Positions 43,535 through 52,767 of a stretch of DNA of 64,000 nt are shown piece after piece. This DNA comes from a bacterium (GTDB taxonomy: Bacteria > Actinomycetota > Acidimicrobiia > Spongiisociales > ZC4RG35). Position numbers and translations under genes: made by a program. The notes under the pieces were generated by a model. That model saw only the letters and a list, made by a program, of their open reading frames with translations. It ran no database searches and was not told the DNA's origin. Position 1 is the stretch's first letter. Every line of letters begins with the position of its first letter. The stretch is taken from contig JAHEJW010000009.1 in assembly GCA_024638655.1 (NCBI GenBank), forward strand, positions 35,027 through 99,026, read 5' to 3'.

Positions 43535-44390
43535 GATTCGCATCGCCACCAGACGGTCGGCGCTCGCCAAGGCGCAGGCAAGGAGAGTGGCCGATCTCGT
43601 ATCCGAGGAGCACCCGCAGATGTCGATCCGCTTCGTGGAAGTCGTAACCGAAGGTGATCGCGACGTCACCAGTGACATCACCACCCTCACCGAGATCGGC
43701 GCATTCGTCACGTCGGTACAGCAGGCCGTCATCGATGGCCGGGCCGACATAGCTGTCCATTCCCTGAAAGACCTGCCGGTCTCTGGCGGGCACCAAAACC
43801 TCGTGCTGGCCGCATTCCCCGAGAGGGTCGCCCCGTTCGACGTACTTGTGGGTCGTAGCCTCGACGAGATGCCGCCCGGCTCGACAGTCGGAACCGGCAG
43901 CCCGCGTCGCTCAGCGCAGCTCGCGACGATTCGTCCTGACGTCAAGGCGGTCGGAATCCGGGGCAACGTCGACTCGAGAGTTCGCAGAGTCGCGGAAGGT
44001 GAGGTCGACGGCGCCGTCCTCTCCGAGGCCGGGCTCGACCGGCTGGGGCTGTCGGATTGGATAGTTCAGAGGTTCACAGTCGACGAGATGGTGCCGGCCC
44101 CGGGTCAGGGCGCCCTCGCCGTGGAGGCACGAGCTGGCTCCGAAGCGGCAGAGATCGCAGCCACACTCGACGATCACGCACTACGGATGCTGCTCACATC
44201 CGAGCGCGAGCTTCTCGCTCAGACCCAGGCCGGCTGCCGATCGGCTCTCGGCGCCATGGCATCCTGGTCTGGAGACCAGATCCGCATGGACCTCTTCGTC
44301 CAGGACGAGAAGGGTCCCCGGAAAGCGACCGTCGAGGCGGGCGATGTCGAGGGTATCGTCTCGGCGGGCCGTCAGGAGCTGGGCCTGTGA
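43527..44390 (+). CDS. hemC: porphobilinogen deaminase (hydroxymethylbilane synthase)
   Basis: A 287-residue enzyme. The dipyrromethane cofactor attaches to Cys237 in QAGCRSALG. Substrate-binding signatures ATRRSALA, VHSLKDLP and GTGSPRRSAQL are all present. The GTG at 43527 begins at the conserved first strand and overlaps the hemA end by 8 bp. A TTG 12 bp earlier is possible but unneeded. Confidence 0.93.
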   Translation: MNEIRIATRRSALAKAQARRVADLVSEEHPQMSIRFVEVVTEGDRDVTSDITTLTEIGAFVTSVQQAVIDGRADIAVHSLKDLPVSGGHQNLVLAAFPERVAPFDVLVGRSLDEMPPGSTVGTGSPRRSAQLATIRPDVKAVGIRGNVDSRVRRVAEGEVDGAVLSEAGLDRLGLSDWIVQRFTVDEMVPAPGQGALAVEARAGSEAAEIAATLDDHALRMLLTSERELLAQTQAGCRSALGAMASWSGDQIRMDLFVQDEKGPRKATVEAGDVEGIVSAGRQELGL

Positions 44391-45064
44391 ATCGCGTTGG
44401 CGTGACCTCGGACAGATTCGACGCCGTCGCTCCGGGCTATGTGGAGGCAGGTCTAGAGCCCGTAGCACTCCCCTGCATCCAGATCGTGCCCGCTCCGCCC
44501 AGCCAGATCGCTGACGCCCGCGAAGGCGCTCTCCGCACCGATGTGCTGATGATCACCTCACCACGGGTGGTGTCCTTGCTCTGGCCGAACGGTCATATGC
44601 CGGATGTGGAAACGGCAGTCGTGGGCTCCTCGACCGCAGTATGCGTCGAACAAGCTGGAGGAAGACCGAGGGTGGTCGGTGACGCGGGTTTGGACAGATT
44701 GGTCGAATTGATGATCGGGCGGACGGATGGCCGGACCGTGATGATCGCACATGCCGCGGGATCCGACCCCGCAGCGATGGCCCGCCTTCGTGAGATCGTC
44801 CCCGATCTGAAGGAACATCCTGTCTACAGGACCGTTCCGGTGGCACCTGGAGCCGACCCGGTCGATGCCGTGGCCTTCGCCTCGCCCTCGGCGGTGGCGG
44901 GCTGGGTTCTTTCCCGAGGCTTCGAAGACGTGGTCGTCGGGGCAATAGGGGCAACCACGGCCGCAGCCGTTGTGTCGCATCGCGAGGCTGATGTTGTCGC
45001 CGAGCGCCCCTCCCATCTCGCTCTTGCCGAGGCAATCGCGTCGTTCATGGAGGTGAACGTATGA
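44387..45064 (+). CDS. hemD: uroporphyrinogen-III synthase
   Basis: A 225-residue two-lobed protein with weak but typical HemD features: an N-terminal VGVTSDRF, a TSPRVV hinge, a central VMIAHAAGS and a late AFASPSAVAGW. This family is poorly conserved, so the assignment relies on position between hemC and hemB (overlapping at both ends, GTGA and ATGA). It closes and inverts the D ring of hydroxymethylbilane. Confidence 0.82.
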   Translation: MNRVGVTSDRFDAVAPGYVEAGLEPVALPCIQIVPAPPSQIADAREGALRTDVLMITSPRVVSLLWPNGHMPDVETAVVGSSTAVCVEQAGGRPRVVGDAGLDRLVELMIGRTDGRTVMIAHAAGSDPAAMARLREIVPDLKEHPVYRTVPVAPGADPVDAVAFASPSAVAGWVLSRGFEDVVVGAIGATTAAAVVSHREADVVAERPSHLALAEAIASFMEVNV

Positions 45065-46041
45065 CCTTTCCAATTGTTCGGCCCAGACGTCTCAGGGCAA
45101 CGAGGGCGATTCGTCGCATGGTGGCAGAGACACGGCTGCATCCTTCGAGGTTCGTGCTTCCGGTTTTCGTGGTTGGCGGTGAAGCAGTTCGCAAGCCAAT
45201 CAGATCGATGCCGGGGCACTATCAGTTGTCGGTCGACCAGGTGGCACTCCTTGCCAAGGAGGCCGAGAGCGCAGGAGTCGGCGGCGTCATCTTCTTCGGT
45301 ATCCCGGATGAGAAGGATGAGATGGGTTCTGGCGCCTGGGACCCTGCTGGGCCGGTGCCACGGGCGATCGAAGCCGTCGCCACGGCCGCACCCGGATTGG
45401 TTCGCTGGGCCGATGTCTGCCTCTGCGAATACACGTCACACGGGCACTGTGGCCCGCTAAGCGGCGATGTCGTCGACAACGACGGCGCGCTTCCCCTGCT
45501 GAGCCAGGCTGCGGTCGCCTACGCCAGGGCCGGTGCGGACGTGGTTGCTCCGTCCGACATGATGGACGGAAGAGTTCTCGCCATCAGGACCACTCTCGAC
45601 GAAGCCGGTCATCCCGACACCGTCATTTGCTCATACTCCGCGAAGTACGCCTCTGCCTACTACGGGCCCTTCCGCGACGCCGCCGAGTCCACACCGGCTT
45701 TCGGTGATCGCCGCTCACATCAGATGGATCCTTCGAATGCTCGAGAGGCTCTCCGTGAGGTACGGCTCGACATCGATGAAGGGGCGGACATGGTGATGGT
45801 GAAGCCGGCGGGACCCTATCTCGACGTGATCAAAGCCGTCTCCCAGATGAGTGACGTCCCGCTCGTCGCCTACCAGGTGTCGGGGGAGATGGCCATGATC
45901 GAGGCGGCCGCAGCCAACGGGTGGGTCGACCGGGAAAAGGTGATCGTCGAGTCACTCACCGGGATCGCACGAGCCGGCGCGGACATCACTCTGACCTACT
46001 TCGCAGTCGAAGCCGCCGGTCTGGTCGAGGCTGGGTCATGA
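45061..46041 (+). CDS. hemB: delta-aminolevulinic acid dehydratase (porphobilinogen synthase)
   Basis: A 326-residue enzyme. The zinc-type cysteine cluster DVCLCEYTSHGHCG is near 119. The two active-site lysines lie in SYSAKYASAYYGPFRDA (near 195) and MVKPAGPYLD (near 247). It condenses two aminolevulinate molecules. The start overlaps hemD (ATGA), the end overlaps hemL. Confidence 0.95.
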   Translation: MTFPIVRPRRLRATRAIRRMVAETRLHPSRFVLPVFVVGGEAVRKPIRSMPGHYQLSVDQVALLAKEAESAGVGGVIFFGIPDEKDEMGSGAWDPAGPVPRAIEAVATAAPGLVRWADVCLCEYTSHGHCGPLSGDVVDNDGALPLLSQAAVAYARAGADVVAPSDMMDGRVLAIRTTLDEAGHPDTVICSYSAKYASAYYGPFRDAAESTPAFGDRRSHQMDPSNAREALREVRLDIDEGADMVMVKPAGPYLDVIKAVSQMSDVPLVAYQVSGEMAMIEAAAANGWVDREKVIVESLTGIARAGADITLTYFAVEAAGLVEAGS

Positions 46042-47339
46042 GTGCGCCCTCCTCTCTACAGGGGACACTCTCCCGAACTTGGTTGCAGCGAGCCGAGCAG
46101 GTGATGCCAGGAGGTGTTAACTCACCCGTCCGCGCTTTCCGCTCGGTCGGAGGCCGGGCCCCCTTCGTGGCGTCGGCAGACGGGGCGCGACTGAAGACTG
46201 TTGAGGGTGACGAGCTGATCGACCTGGTGGCTTCATGGGGAGCCCTGATCTTCGGCCACGCCCGTCCTGAAGTGACATCCGCCATCCACGACGCCGTGGC
46301 GGGCGGCACCTCATACGGGATGCCCACCACATCCGAAGTCGAGCTCGCTGAGCTGATCTGTGATCTCGTGCCGTCGATCGACATGGTTCGGATGGTGAAC
46401 TCCGGGACCGAAGCGACATCTTCCCTCCTGCGTTTGGCCCGCGCCGCCACGGGTCGTGACGAAGTCATCAAGTTCGAAGGGTGTTATCACGGCCACAGCG
46501 ACTCGTTCCTGGTCAGCGCCGGATCGGGTCTGGCGACGTACGGCCAGCCATCCAGCCCGGGGGTGCCCGCAGCGACGGCGGCCGGGACACGGGTCGCCAG
46601 ATTCAACGATCTTGAGTCGGTCGCCGCGGCACTGAGCGACGACGTGGCGGCCGTGATCGTCGAGCCGGTCGCCGGGAACATGGGTTGCATCCCCCCCGAG
46701 CCGGGGTTCCTCGAAGGGCTGCGCACACTCTGCGACGACTCCGGGGCGCTGCTGATATTCGACGAGGTCATGACCGGATTTCGAGTCGCCCTCGGAGGGG
46801 CGCAGGCGCGGTATGGGGTCATGCCCGATCTGACCGCACTGGGCAAGGTCGTGGCGGGAGGTACCCCGGCCGCAGCCTACGGGGGCCGGGGTGAACTGAT
46901 GCGTATGATCGCACCAGACGGCCCGGTCTATCAGGCAGGAACACTCGCCGGAAACCCAATCGTCACCGCTGCCGGGCTGACTACCTTGCGTCTCCTGGCC
47001 GAGGATCCCTCCATCTACGACTCGTTCGATGAGGCAGGGACGATCATCTCGCGACGACTCTCATCCGCCTTCACTGCTGCCGACCTGCCCGGGTTGGTCC
47101 ATCAAGTCGGAGGCATGGTCGGGGTGTTCCTCGGCATCGACGAGGCGCGACGATGGGATGACCTCGCCGGACTCGACCCGGAGTTGTTCGCCCGTTTCTT
47201 TCATGCGGCATTGAGACGCGGAGTGCTTCTCCCGCCTTCCCCCTACGAGGCCTGGTTCCTGATGCAATCGCATCTCGACGGTCCTTTGGACGAGGCTCTT
47301 TCTGCCCTCGAAGAGGCAATCGCCGAGGCTGCGTCGTGA
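46038..47339 (+). CDS. hemL: glutamate-1-semialdehyde 2,1-aminomutase
   Basis: A 433-residue PLP enzyme with VMPGGVNSPVRAF near residue 22, the phosphate loop NSGTEAT (121-127), IFDEVMTGFRV and the Schiff-base lysine K270. The lysine motif reads GKVVAGGTPAAAYGG where most family members have GK-I-I-GGG-x-P-V-GA-Y. It converts glutamate-1-semialdehyde from HemA to aminolevulinate. ATG at 46038 (ATGA overlap with hemB). Confidence 0.93.
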   Translation: MSAPSSLQGTLSRTWLQRAEQVMPGGVNSPVRAFRSVGGRAPFVASADGARLKTVEGDELIDLVASWGALIFGHARPEVTSAIHDAVAGGTSYGMPTTSEVELAELICDLVPSIDMVRMVNSGTEATSSLLRLARAATGRDEVIKFEGCYHGHSDSFLVSAGSGLATYGQPSSPGVPAATAAGTRVARFNDLESVAAALSDDVAAVIVEPVAGNMGCIPPEPGFLEGLRTLCDDSGALLIFDEVMTGFRVALGGAQARYGVMPDLTALGKVVAGGTPAAAYGGRGELMRMIAPDGPVYQAGTLAGNPIVTAAGLTTLRLLAEDPSIYDSFDEAGTIISRRLSSAFTAADLPGLVHQVGGMVGVFLGIDEARRWDDLAGLDPELFARFFHAALRRGVLLPPSPYEAWFLMQSHLDGPLDEALSALEEAIAEAAS

Positions 47340-48361
47340 GGCTGCTCGCCGCCCTCGAGCGCCAGCCTCTCGATCGGCCCCCCATATGGTTCATGCGTCA
47401 GGCCGGCCGCTATCTCCCCGAGTATCGCCAGCTCCGGGCGGACCACTCCTTCGAAGTGGCGATGAGCACGCCGGAGATCGCAGCCGAGATCACACTCCAG
47501 CCTTTGCGCCGCTTCCCTCTCGACGCGGCCATCGTCTTCTCCGACATCATGACCCCCCTGATGGGGATGGGCGTCGGCATCGAGTTCAAGCCAGGGCCGA
47601 GGCTGGACCCGCTGACAGTCGACCACGTGGCCGACCTCGACCCCCTCGACGCCTCGACCGTTGGCTTCGTCGCAGAGACGATCCAACGCGTGAGGTCGGC
47701 CGTTGCCCCTGACGTTGCTGTGATCGGCTTCGCAGGAGGGCCGGTTACCCTCCTCAGCTATCTCTTGGAGGGTGGTGGGTCTAAGCACTTTCCCCGGTTC
47801 CGGGCGGGTCTCCACGAACCGAGAATCGAAGAGGCCCTATTCGTGCTCGCCACCTCGATGCGGGTCTACCTGGAGTCACAGATCGAAGCGGGAGCTGATG
47901 TAGTGCAGCTCTTCGATTCCTGGGCCGGGCTTCTCTCCGAGAGCATGTTTCGGCGACTGGCCGTTCCGCCCGCCCTCCACACGCTCACCGGCCTGTCGGT
48001 GCCGACGCTCTACTTCGTTCCGGGTGGCTCGCATCTCCTCGAGACGCTGCCCGAGATTGGAGCCTCGGGTTACGGAGTTGACTGGCGCCTCCCGCTGGAC
48101 GATGCGTGGAGACGGGTAGGGGAGGACAGGGTCATCCAGGGGAACCTTGATCCCGGTGTCCTGCTGTCCTCGCCCCCTGCGGTGCGGGCCGCGGTGGAGA
48201 AGGTGCTGACCGAGGCGGCGGGGCGTCCTGGACACATCTTCAATCTGGGTCACGGAATCCTCCCCGACACCCCGCTCGAGACTGTCGAGGCGATGGTGGA
48301 GTCGGTGGTCGGGGCTGGGAATAGAAACGCGATCGAGCGTGATAGGACGATCGCCTCATGA
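47336..48361 (+). CDS. hemE: uroporphyrinogen decarboxylase
   Basis: A 341-residue enzyme with both signatures, PIWFMRQAGRYLPEY near residue 16 and GFAGGPVTLLSYL near 122; the catalytic aspartate region is DAAIVFSDIMTP. It makes coproporphyrinogen III. GTG start overlaps the hemL stop; the end overlaps hemQ. Confidence 0.94.
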   Translation: MRLLAALERQPLDRPPIWFMRQAGRYLPEYRQLRADHSFEVAMSTPEIAAEITLQPLRRFPLDAAIVFSDIMTPLMGMGVGIEFKPGPRLDPLTVDHVADLDPLDASTVGFVAETIQRVRSAVAPDVAVIGFAGGPVTLLSYLLEGGGSKHFPRFRAGLHEPRIEEALFVLATSMRVYLESQIEAGADVVQLFDSWAGLLSESMFRRLAVPPALHTLTGLSVPTLYFVPGGSHLLETLPEIGASGYGVDWRLPLDDAWRRVGEDRVIQGNLDPGVLLSSPPAVRAAVEKVLTEAAGRPGHIFNLGHGILPDTPLETVEAMVESVVGAGNRNAIERDRTIAS

Positions 48362-49107
48362 CGGCACCCGAGACCCTGGAGGGCTGGTATGCGCTCCACG
48401 AGATGAGGCGTCTCGACCGAAGGGCATGGAGCGCCCTGGACGAGTCCCGCCGCGGGAAGGCCGAGACCGAGGCGGTCAGACTGCTAACGGATGCGGAGAG
48501 CGTTGATGACCCCGACCACGGGCGCAGTGTCACCTACTGGGTCATCGGGCACAAGGCCGACCTGCTCACCATCCACCTTCGTCCGGAGGTCTCCGAGTTG
48601 CACGAGCTCGAGCGGAGATTCGACGAGACGCTCCTGGCCTCACAGACCCACAAGGTGTTCTCGTACCTGTCCGTCGTCGAGATCAGTCGCCATGGGCTCC
48701 CCGAAGGTGCGATCGAGAACGTTGAGTCATCGCCCTACGTTCAGGGCCGGCTCTATCCGGACATCCCCGAGTACAGCACCTACGTCTGCTTCTATCCCAT
48801 GAGCAAGAGGCGGGGGGAGCAGGACAACTGGTATCTCCTCGATGCTCAGGCCAGGGGTGAGCTCATGCGAGCCCATGGCCGAACCGGGAGACGCTATGCC
48901 GGCAAGGTGGGTCAGATCGTGACCGGCTCCATGGGTCTCGACGACTGGGAGTGGGGGGTGACCCTGTTTGCCGACGACCCGCTGCAGTTCAAGAAGCTGG
49001 TCTACGAGATGCGCTTCGACGAGGTAAGCGCTCGCTACGCCGAGTTTGGGCCCTTTTTCGTTGGGCAGAGGGTGAGACCCGGCGACCTGGGTGAGTGGTT
49101 GCGATGA
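48358..49107 (+). CDS. hemQ: coproheme decarboxylase HemQ (chlorite-dismutase fold)
   Basis: A 249-residue protein of the Cld/HemQ superfamily. The active-site block is PEYSTYVCFYPMSKRR (near 140) and the proximal-histidine region GRTGRRYAGKVGQIV (near 177). It converts coproheme to heme b, the last step of the coproporphyrin-dependent pathway of Actinobacteria and Firmicutes. It is coupled to hemE and hemH. Confidence 0.92.
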   Translation: MTAPETLEGWYALHEMRRLDRRAWSALDESRRGKAETEAVRLLTDAESVDDPDHGRSVTYWVIGHKADLLTIHLRPEVSELHELERRFDETLLASQTHKVFSYLSVVEISRHGLPEGAIENVESSPYVQGRLYPDIPEYSTYVCFYPMSKRRGEQDNWYLLDAQARGELMRAHGRTGRRYAGKVGQIVTGSMGLDDWEWGVTLFADDPLQFKKLVYEMRFDEVSARYAEFGPFFVGQRVRPGDLGEWLR

Positions 49108-50003
49108 ACGGACAGACAACAGTCTTCCTGGCCGGGTTCGGCGGGCCGGAGAGCCTCGACCAAGTGCCAGACTTCGTCGAGAGCGTTCTGGGGAGGAAAC
49201 CACCCGACCATGTCATTCCAGAGGTCGTGAATCGATACGAGACAATCGGCGGCGGCTCCCCGCTCCCCGGAACCACCCGTCGCCAGGCTGCCTTGCTGGA
49301 GAAAGAGCTCGGTGAGCGGGGACATCAGTCCAAGGTCCACGTCGGGATGCTCCATGCTCGCCCCACGATCACCGCAACCGCTGATGAGATCGCGTCTGAA
49401 GGCGTCGACGATGTCATCGTGGTCAGTCTCGCTCCCTACCGGTGTGAGGTCTCGACCGATGCGTACGAGGCGGCGGTGGCTGAGGCACTCGGGGGAAGGG
49501 TGGCTTCAGTCCGCTTCGCCCCGGATTGGAACCTGAGCCCCCGGTACGTCAGTTCCCTCGCCGAGATGCTCGGCGCGAAGCTGCAGGAGGCACCGCCGGG
49601 TTCTCCGGTGATATTCGCCGCGCACAGCCTCCCCCAGCGCATGATCGAACAGGGAGATCCATATGCCACACAGCTGCAGGGGACAGCGAGCGCCGTCGCC
49701 GCCGAATTGGGGTTGAAGGAGTGGGAGCTCGCCTACCAGAGTGTTTCCGCGGCCGCTCGTGAGCCATGGCTGCGGCCTTCGGTGGAAGATGCAATGGACC
49801 TCTTCGCAGAGGCCGGAGTCCGGAGCGTGGTGGTCGATCCCATCGGGTTCATCGCCGACCACGTGGAGACCCTCTACGACAACGACGTCGAGCATCGTGC
49901 CCATGCCGAGGCCATTGGGGTCGACTTCTACCGCTGCCTGTGCCTCAACGAGCACCCAGGATTGATCGCCGCCCTCGCAGATGTCGTCGAGGGGGTCGGC
50001 TGA
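49104..50003 (+). CDS. hemH: coproporphyrin ferrochelatase CpfC/HemH
   Basis: A 299-residue class II chelatase. It has FLAGFGGPES near residue 6 and the metal-binding histidine motif FAAHSLPQRM near 175. The acidic IGFIADHVETLYDND motif near 250 is also present. The partner HemQ means the substrate should be coproporphyrin III, not protoporphyrin IX. ATG at 49104 overlaps the hemQ stop; an in-frame GTG three codons earlier is possible. Confidence 0.93.
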   Translation: MNGQTTVFLAGFGGPESLDQVPDFVESVLGRKPPDHVIPEVVNRYETIGGGSPLPGTTRRQAALLEKELGERGHQSKVHVGMLHARPTITATADEIASEGVDDVIVVSLAPYRCEVSTDAYEAAVAEALGGRVASVRFAPDWNLSPRYVSSLAEMLGAKLQEAPPGSPVIFAAHSLPQRMIEQGDPYATQLQGTASAVAAELGLKEWELAYQSVSAAAREPWLRPSVEDAMDLFAEAGVRSVVVDPIGFIADHVETLYDNDVEHRAHAEAIGVDFYRCLCLNEHPGLIAALADVVEGVG

Positions 50004-50004
50004 G

Positions 50005-51378
50005 TTGACCGATGTCGTCGTTTTGGGAGGTGGCATCGCTGGCATGACCGCCGCCCACCGACTGCAGCGAGCCGGTGCGGACGTGATCCTCCTCGAGAAA
50101 CAGGAGCGTCTGGGAGGCATCGTCGAGACCACCACCGACGATGGCTTTGTCGTCGAAGGCGGTCCGGACAGCTTCGTCACGGCGAAGGGATCTGTCCTTC
50201 AGTTGGCTTCGGAGCTCTCGTTGGAGGGCGAGGTGATCCCTTCGAATCCGGAGAGCCAAGGGTCCTACGTGTGGTGGGATGGGCGGCTCCATCCCCTTCC
50301 TGGCGGCCTCCTGCTCATGGTGCCGTCACGCCTCGGCCCACTCCTGAACTCGTCGCTGATGTCTTGGCGGGGCAAGATCCGGGCCCTTAAGGATCTTGCC
50401 CTGCCCCGAGCCTCCCACATTGGTGACGAAAGTCTGGGCTCGTTCGTCCGACGTCGTTTGGGTGAAGAGGTGCTGGAGCGGATCGCGGAGCCGCTCGTCG
50501 CCGGGATCCACGGCGCCGATCCGGAGACGATGAGCCTGCGTGCCAGCTTTCCCCGGTTCCTCGAAATGGAGGCCGAGTATCGAAGTCTGATTCTGGCAGC
50601 ACGACGACTCGGCGCCCGTCGTGCTTCGAACGAGGGCAGAAGCCATTTCTCGAGTTTTCGGCTGGGGATGGGCCAACTGGTCACCGCTCTCGCATCCGCT
50701 CTGGACCGTGTCGAGGTACGGACCGGCGCCGATGTCGCATTGTTCGACAAAGCGGATGAGGGATATGCGCTGAGTCTGACCGATGGCACGCGGATCACTA
50801 CCACCGCAGTCGTGCTCGCGGTCCCGGCACCGGTGGCCACTCGTCTCCTGCGGCCGGTGTCCAGGAATGCGGCCTCACCCATCTCCGAGATAGGCCAGGT
50901 GGTCAATCAGGCCGTGACCCTGGCCTTTCGCACCGAGCAGCTTCCTCCGCTCAGTGGCTCTGGCTTCGTCGTGCCCGCGGGTCGAGGTCCGCGCATTAGA
51001 GGCGTGTCGTACCTCTCCCGAAAATGGGCGGGACGTGTGCCGGACGATGGGTTCACCCTGTTGCGGGTCTTCTTCCCCGCAGGGACAGCCCAGGATGCCC
51101 CCGTCGAGATGGCGCGTGCCGAGATCTTGGCAACAGTCGGTGTTCTGGCGGAACCCGTTCGGTCCTGGGTGCGGATCCATCGGCAGGGGCTCCACCTCTA
51201 CACCTTGGGGCATTTGGACCGGATCGCTGCAGCTGAGCGTGCCCTCGAAGCCTCTCCCGGGATCGCGTTGGCGGGCGCTGGCTTCTACGGGGTGGGGCTC
51301 AACGAGTGCATCGCCTCGGGTTGGGCCGCCGCCGACTCGGCTTTGGTGCACCTGGGAAGCGGCGTTGTCAGCGCGTAG
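50005..51378 (+). CDS. hemY: coproporphyrinogen III oxidase CgoX (HemY)
   Basis: A 457-residue FAD enzyme with the dinucleotide motif VVVLGGGIAGMTAAHRL (4-20). VEGGPDSFVTAKG near 52 and the C-terminal FAD segment ALAGAGFYGVGLNECIASGWAAAD are typical of HemY/CgoX. It oxidises coproporphyrinogen before iron insertion. The TTG start at 50005 follows a gaggggg ribosome site at 49988-49994; a GTG at 49981 is in frame but lies within hemH. Last gene of the operon. Confidence 0.9.
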   Translation: MTDVVVLGGGIAGMTAAHRLQRAGADVILLEKQERLGGIVETTTDDGFVVEGGPDSFVTAKGSVLQLASELSLEGEVIPSNPESQGSYVWWDGRLHPLPGGLLLMVPSRLGPLLNSSLMSWRGKIRALKDLALPRASHIGDESLGSFVRRRLGEEVLERIAEPLVAGIHGADPETMSLRASFPRFLEMEAEYRSLILAARRLGARRASNEGRSHFSSFRLGMGQLVTALASALDRVEVRTGADVALFDKADEGYALSLTDGTRITTTAVVLAVPAPVATRLLRPVSRNAASPISEIGQVVNQAVTLAFRTEQLPPLSGSGFVVPAGRGPRIRGVSYLSRKWAGRVPDDGFTLLRVFFPAGTAQDAPVEMARAEILATVGVLAEPVRSWVRIHRQGLHLYTLGHLDRIAAAERALEASPGIALAGAGFYGVGLNECIASGWAAADSALVHLGSGVVSA

Positions 51379-51733
51379 GCACCGTCAAGTCGACGGCTCT
51401 TGCTTCAAACCTAGGTCTTCGTTGGCTGCGCTTTCGAATCGACAGTTCCCAACGGCGAAGTGGTGTACTCACCAGTGTCTCACGATGCAACGAGGGGGTC
51501 ACGGGTTCAAATCCCGTCAGCTCCACCAGTCCCCGTGGCTCAGAGTCTGTCTGGGAATCATCTGGGAGCATGCACTGTCTACGTCCCAGTAAGTCACCAG
51601 AGCGGCTCATCACACTCGCGGGTATGTCGACCCAGATCCGAGGTGAAGAGAAGCTCCCGAGTCGGTAGCGGACGCTTCACGAGGTGTAAGGGGTCGCAAC
51701 GCGGAAGAACTCGCCTTGAGAAAAGGAGGCAAC
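51379..51733. other. intergenic stretch holding the second att-like repeat
   Basis: 355 bp between cgoX and the next small gene. Apart from the 42-bp tRNA-derived repeat at 51487-51528 I see no gene. It marks the change from the core heme operon to an accessory region. Confidence 0.6.
51487..51528 (+). repeat. 42-bp direct repeat, copy 2 (orphan tRNA-Ala 3' half)
   Basis: Identical to 39092-39133, including the encoded CCA, but with no 5' half of a tRNA in front. It is 12.4 kb downstream of the intact tRNA in the same orientation and is best read as an attR-like scar. Confidence 0.85.
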
Positions 51734-52171
51734 ATGAGGCGTCGATCGATCGCGGTTGTTCTGGCACTGTTGGGTTTTGGCCTGTTGGCCCTTGCTGCCC
51801 AAGCCGAACCCAGTCCATCCCCGTTCGCGGGGGCTTGGATCGGCTCCGATCCGGCCCCACCCGATGGTGATGGGAGCACAGTCCACCTCGACATCACCGG
51901 TGGCCCAAGCGCGAGAATCGCGTTTACCGACAGGTTTGGAACCGTGTGTGTCAACGAGGGAGCGTCACAAACCGTCTTCACGTCGATACTCACCGGGAGA
52001 GTCCAGGGCGATCATCTGACCGCAACATTCAAGATCGCCAGGTGCGGATCGACGATTATCGGCTTTCTCAAGGGCGAGACAATCGTCTACGAGTACGACG
52101 ACATGGGGACACCCGACCTGAGCGATGACACGCTCTCTGACGGCTCCGTTCTCTGGCAACGCGACAATTGA
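51734..52171 (+). CDS. small secreted protein, function unknown
   Basis: A 145-residue protein. It has a clear Sec signal (MRRRSIAVVLALLGFGLLAL, cleavage after AQA) and a compact beta-rich mature part with two cysteines (C-V-N and R-C-G) that may pair. A strong ribosome site (aaaggagg) lies seven bases before ATG 51734. A terminator follows. No family recognised. Confidence 0.65.
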   Translation: MRRRSIAVVLALLGFGLLALAAQAEPSPSPFAGAWIGSDPAPPDGDGSTVHLDITGGPSARIAFTDRFGTVCVNEGASQTVFTSILTGRVQGDHLTATFKIARCGSTIIGFLKGETIVYEYDDMGTPDLSDDTLSDGSVLWQRDN

Positions 52172-52189
52172 AAGCACGAGGTGAACCCA

Positions 52190-52227
52190 GGAGCGAGTCG
52201 CATCTGCGACTCGCTCCGCTCGTTTTT
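52190..52227 (+). terminator. rho-independent terminator
   Basis: A 13-bp stem (ggagcgagtcgca and its complement, loop tc) is followed by gctcgttttt. Located 18 bp after the small secreted-protein gene. Confidence 0.85.
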
Positions 52228-52248
52228 GGGGGTGGATAAGGAATTCTG

Positions 52249-52509
52249 ATGGCCTCGACCGTGATATTCACGATCGGAGAGATGCTTCTCGCCCCGACCG
52301 GAGAGGCGGCTGCGACACGCTTTGTGAGTCCTGGATTGCAGGGCCGCCATCTGGGTGTCTTCTTTTTCGCCATCTCTCTCGGCCTGGCTCTCGGACCATT
52401 GGTGGGTGGAGCCTTCGTCGAATCGAATCGGGGCGAGGCTCTTCTTTAGGCCCTTCTCTCTGTCGGTATCACCGCGGGGTTGGGTGCGAGGAAGCTGGTA
52501 GAAGGCCGA
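52249..52509 (+). pseudogene. C-terminal fragment of an MFS transporter with in-frame TAG
   Basis: Reads MASTVIFTIGEMLLAPTGEA, then ATRFVSPGLQGRHLG and SLGLALGPLVGGAF, the late helices of a major-facilitator drug/metabolite exporter. A TAG at 52447-52449 interrupts the last helix, which resumes as ALLSVGITAGLGARK in the same frame. The first two thirds of the transporter are absent. Clearly a remnant. Confidence 0.65.
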
Positions 52510-52767
52510 TTCCCGCAGGGGCCGCTGCCACCCCTCGCACCACGGGTGCCCACACGATGGAGCTGTGAAGCACCTCTCGAAATCCAAGGTGCCTTCCAAC
52601 GATCCGGCCGGAACTCCCTTCCGTGTCAGCCCCAAGATCGTCGAATCCCACCTTCGCACCATCTTCATCAGGCTGGATAGCGCCGAAGCCGGCGATTACT
52701 GGCGAATCTCGCCGGCTCACCTGCCCCCGGTCAAGCTAAACACCGACGGCGGGCCGTCCCCGTGGAA

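Noticed and set aside
52249..52509. Possible amber read-through in the MFS fragment
   Set aside because: The transporter is already missing most of its length, so a decayed remnant is simpler.
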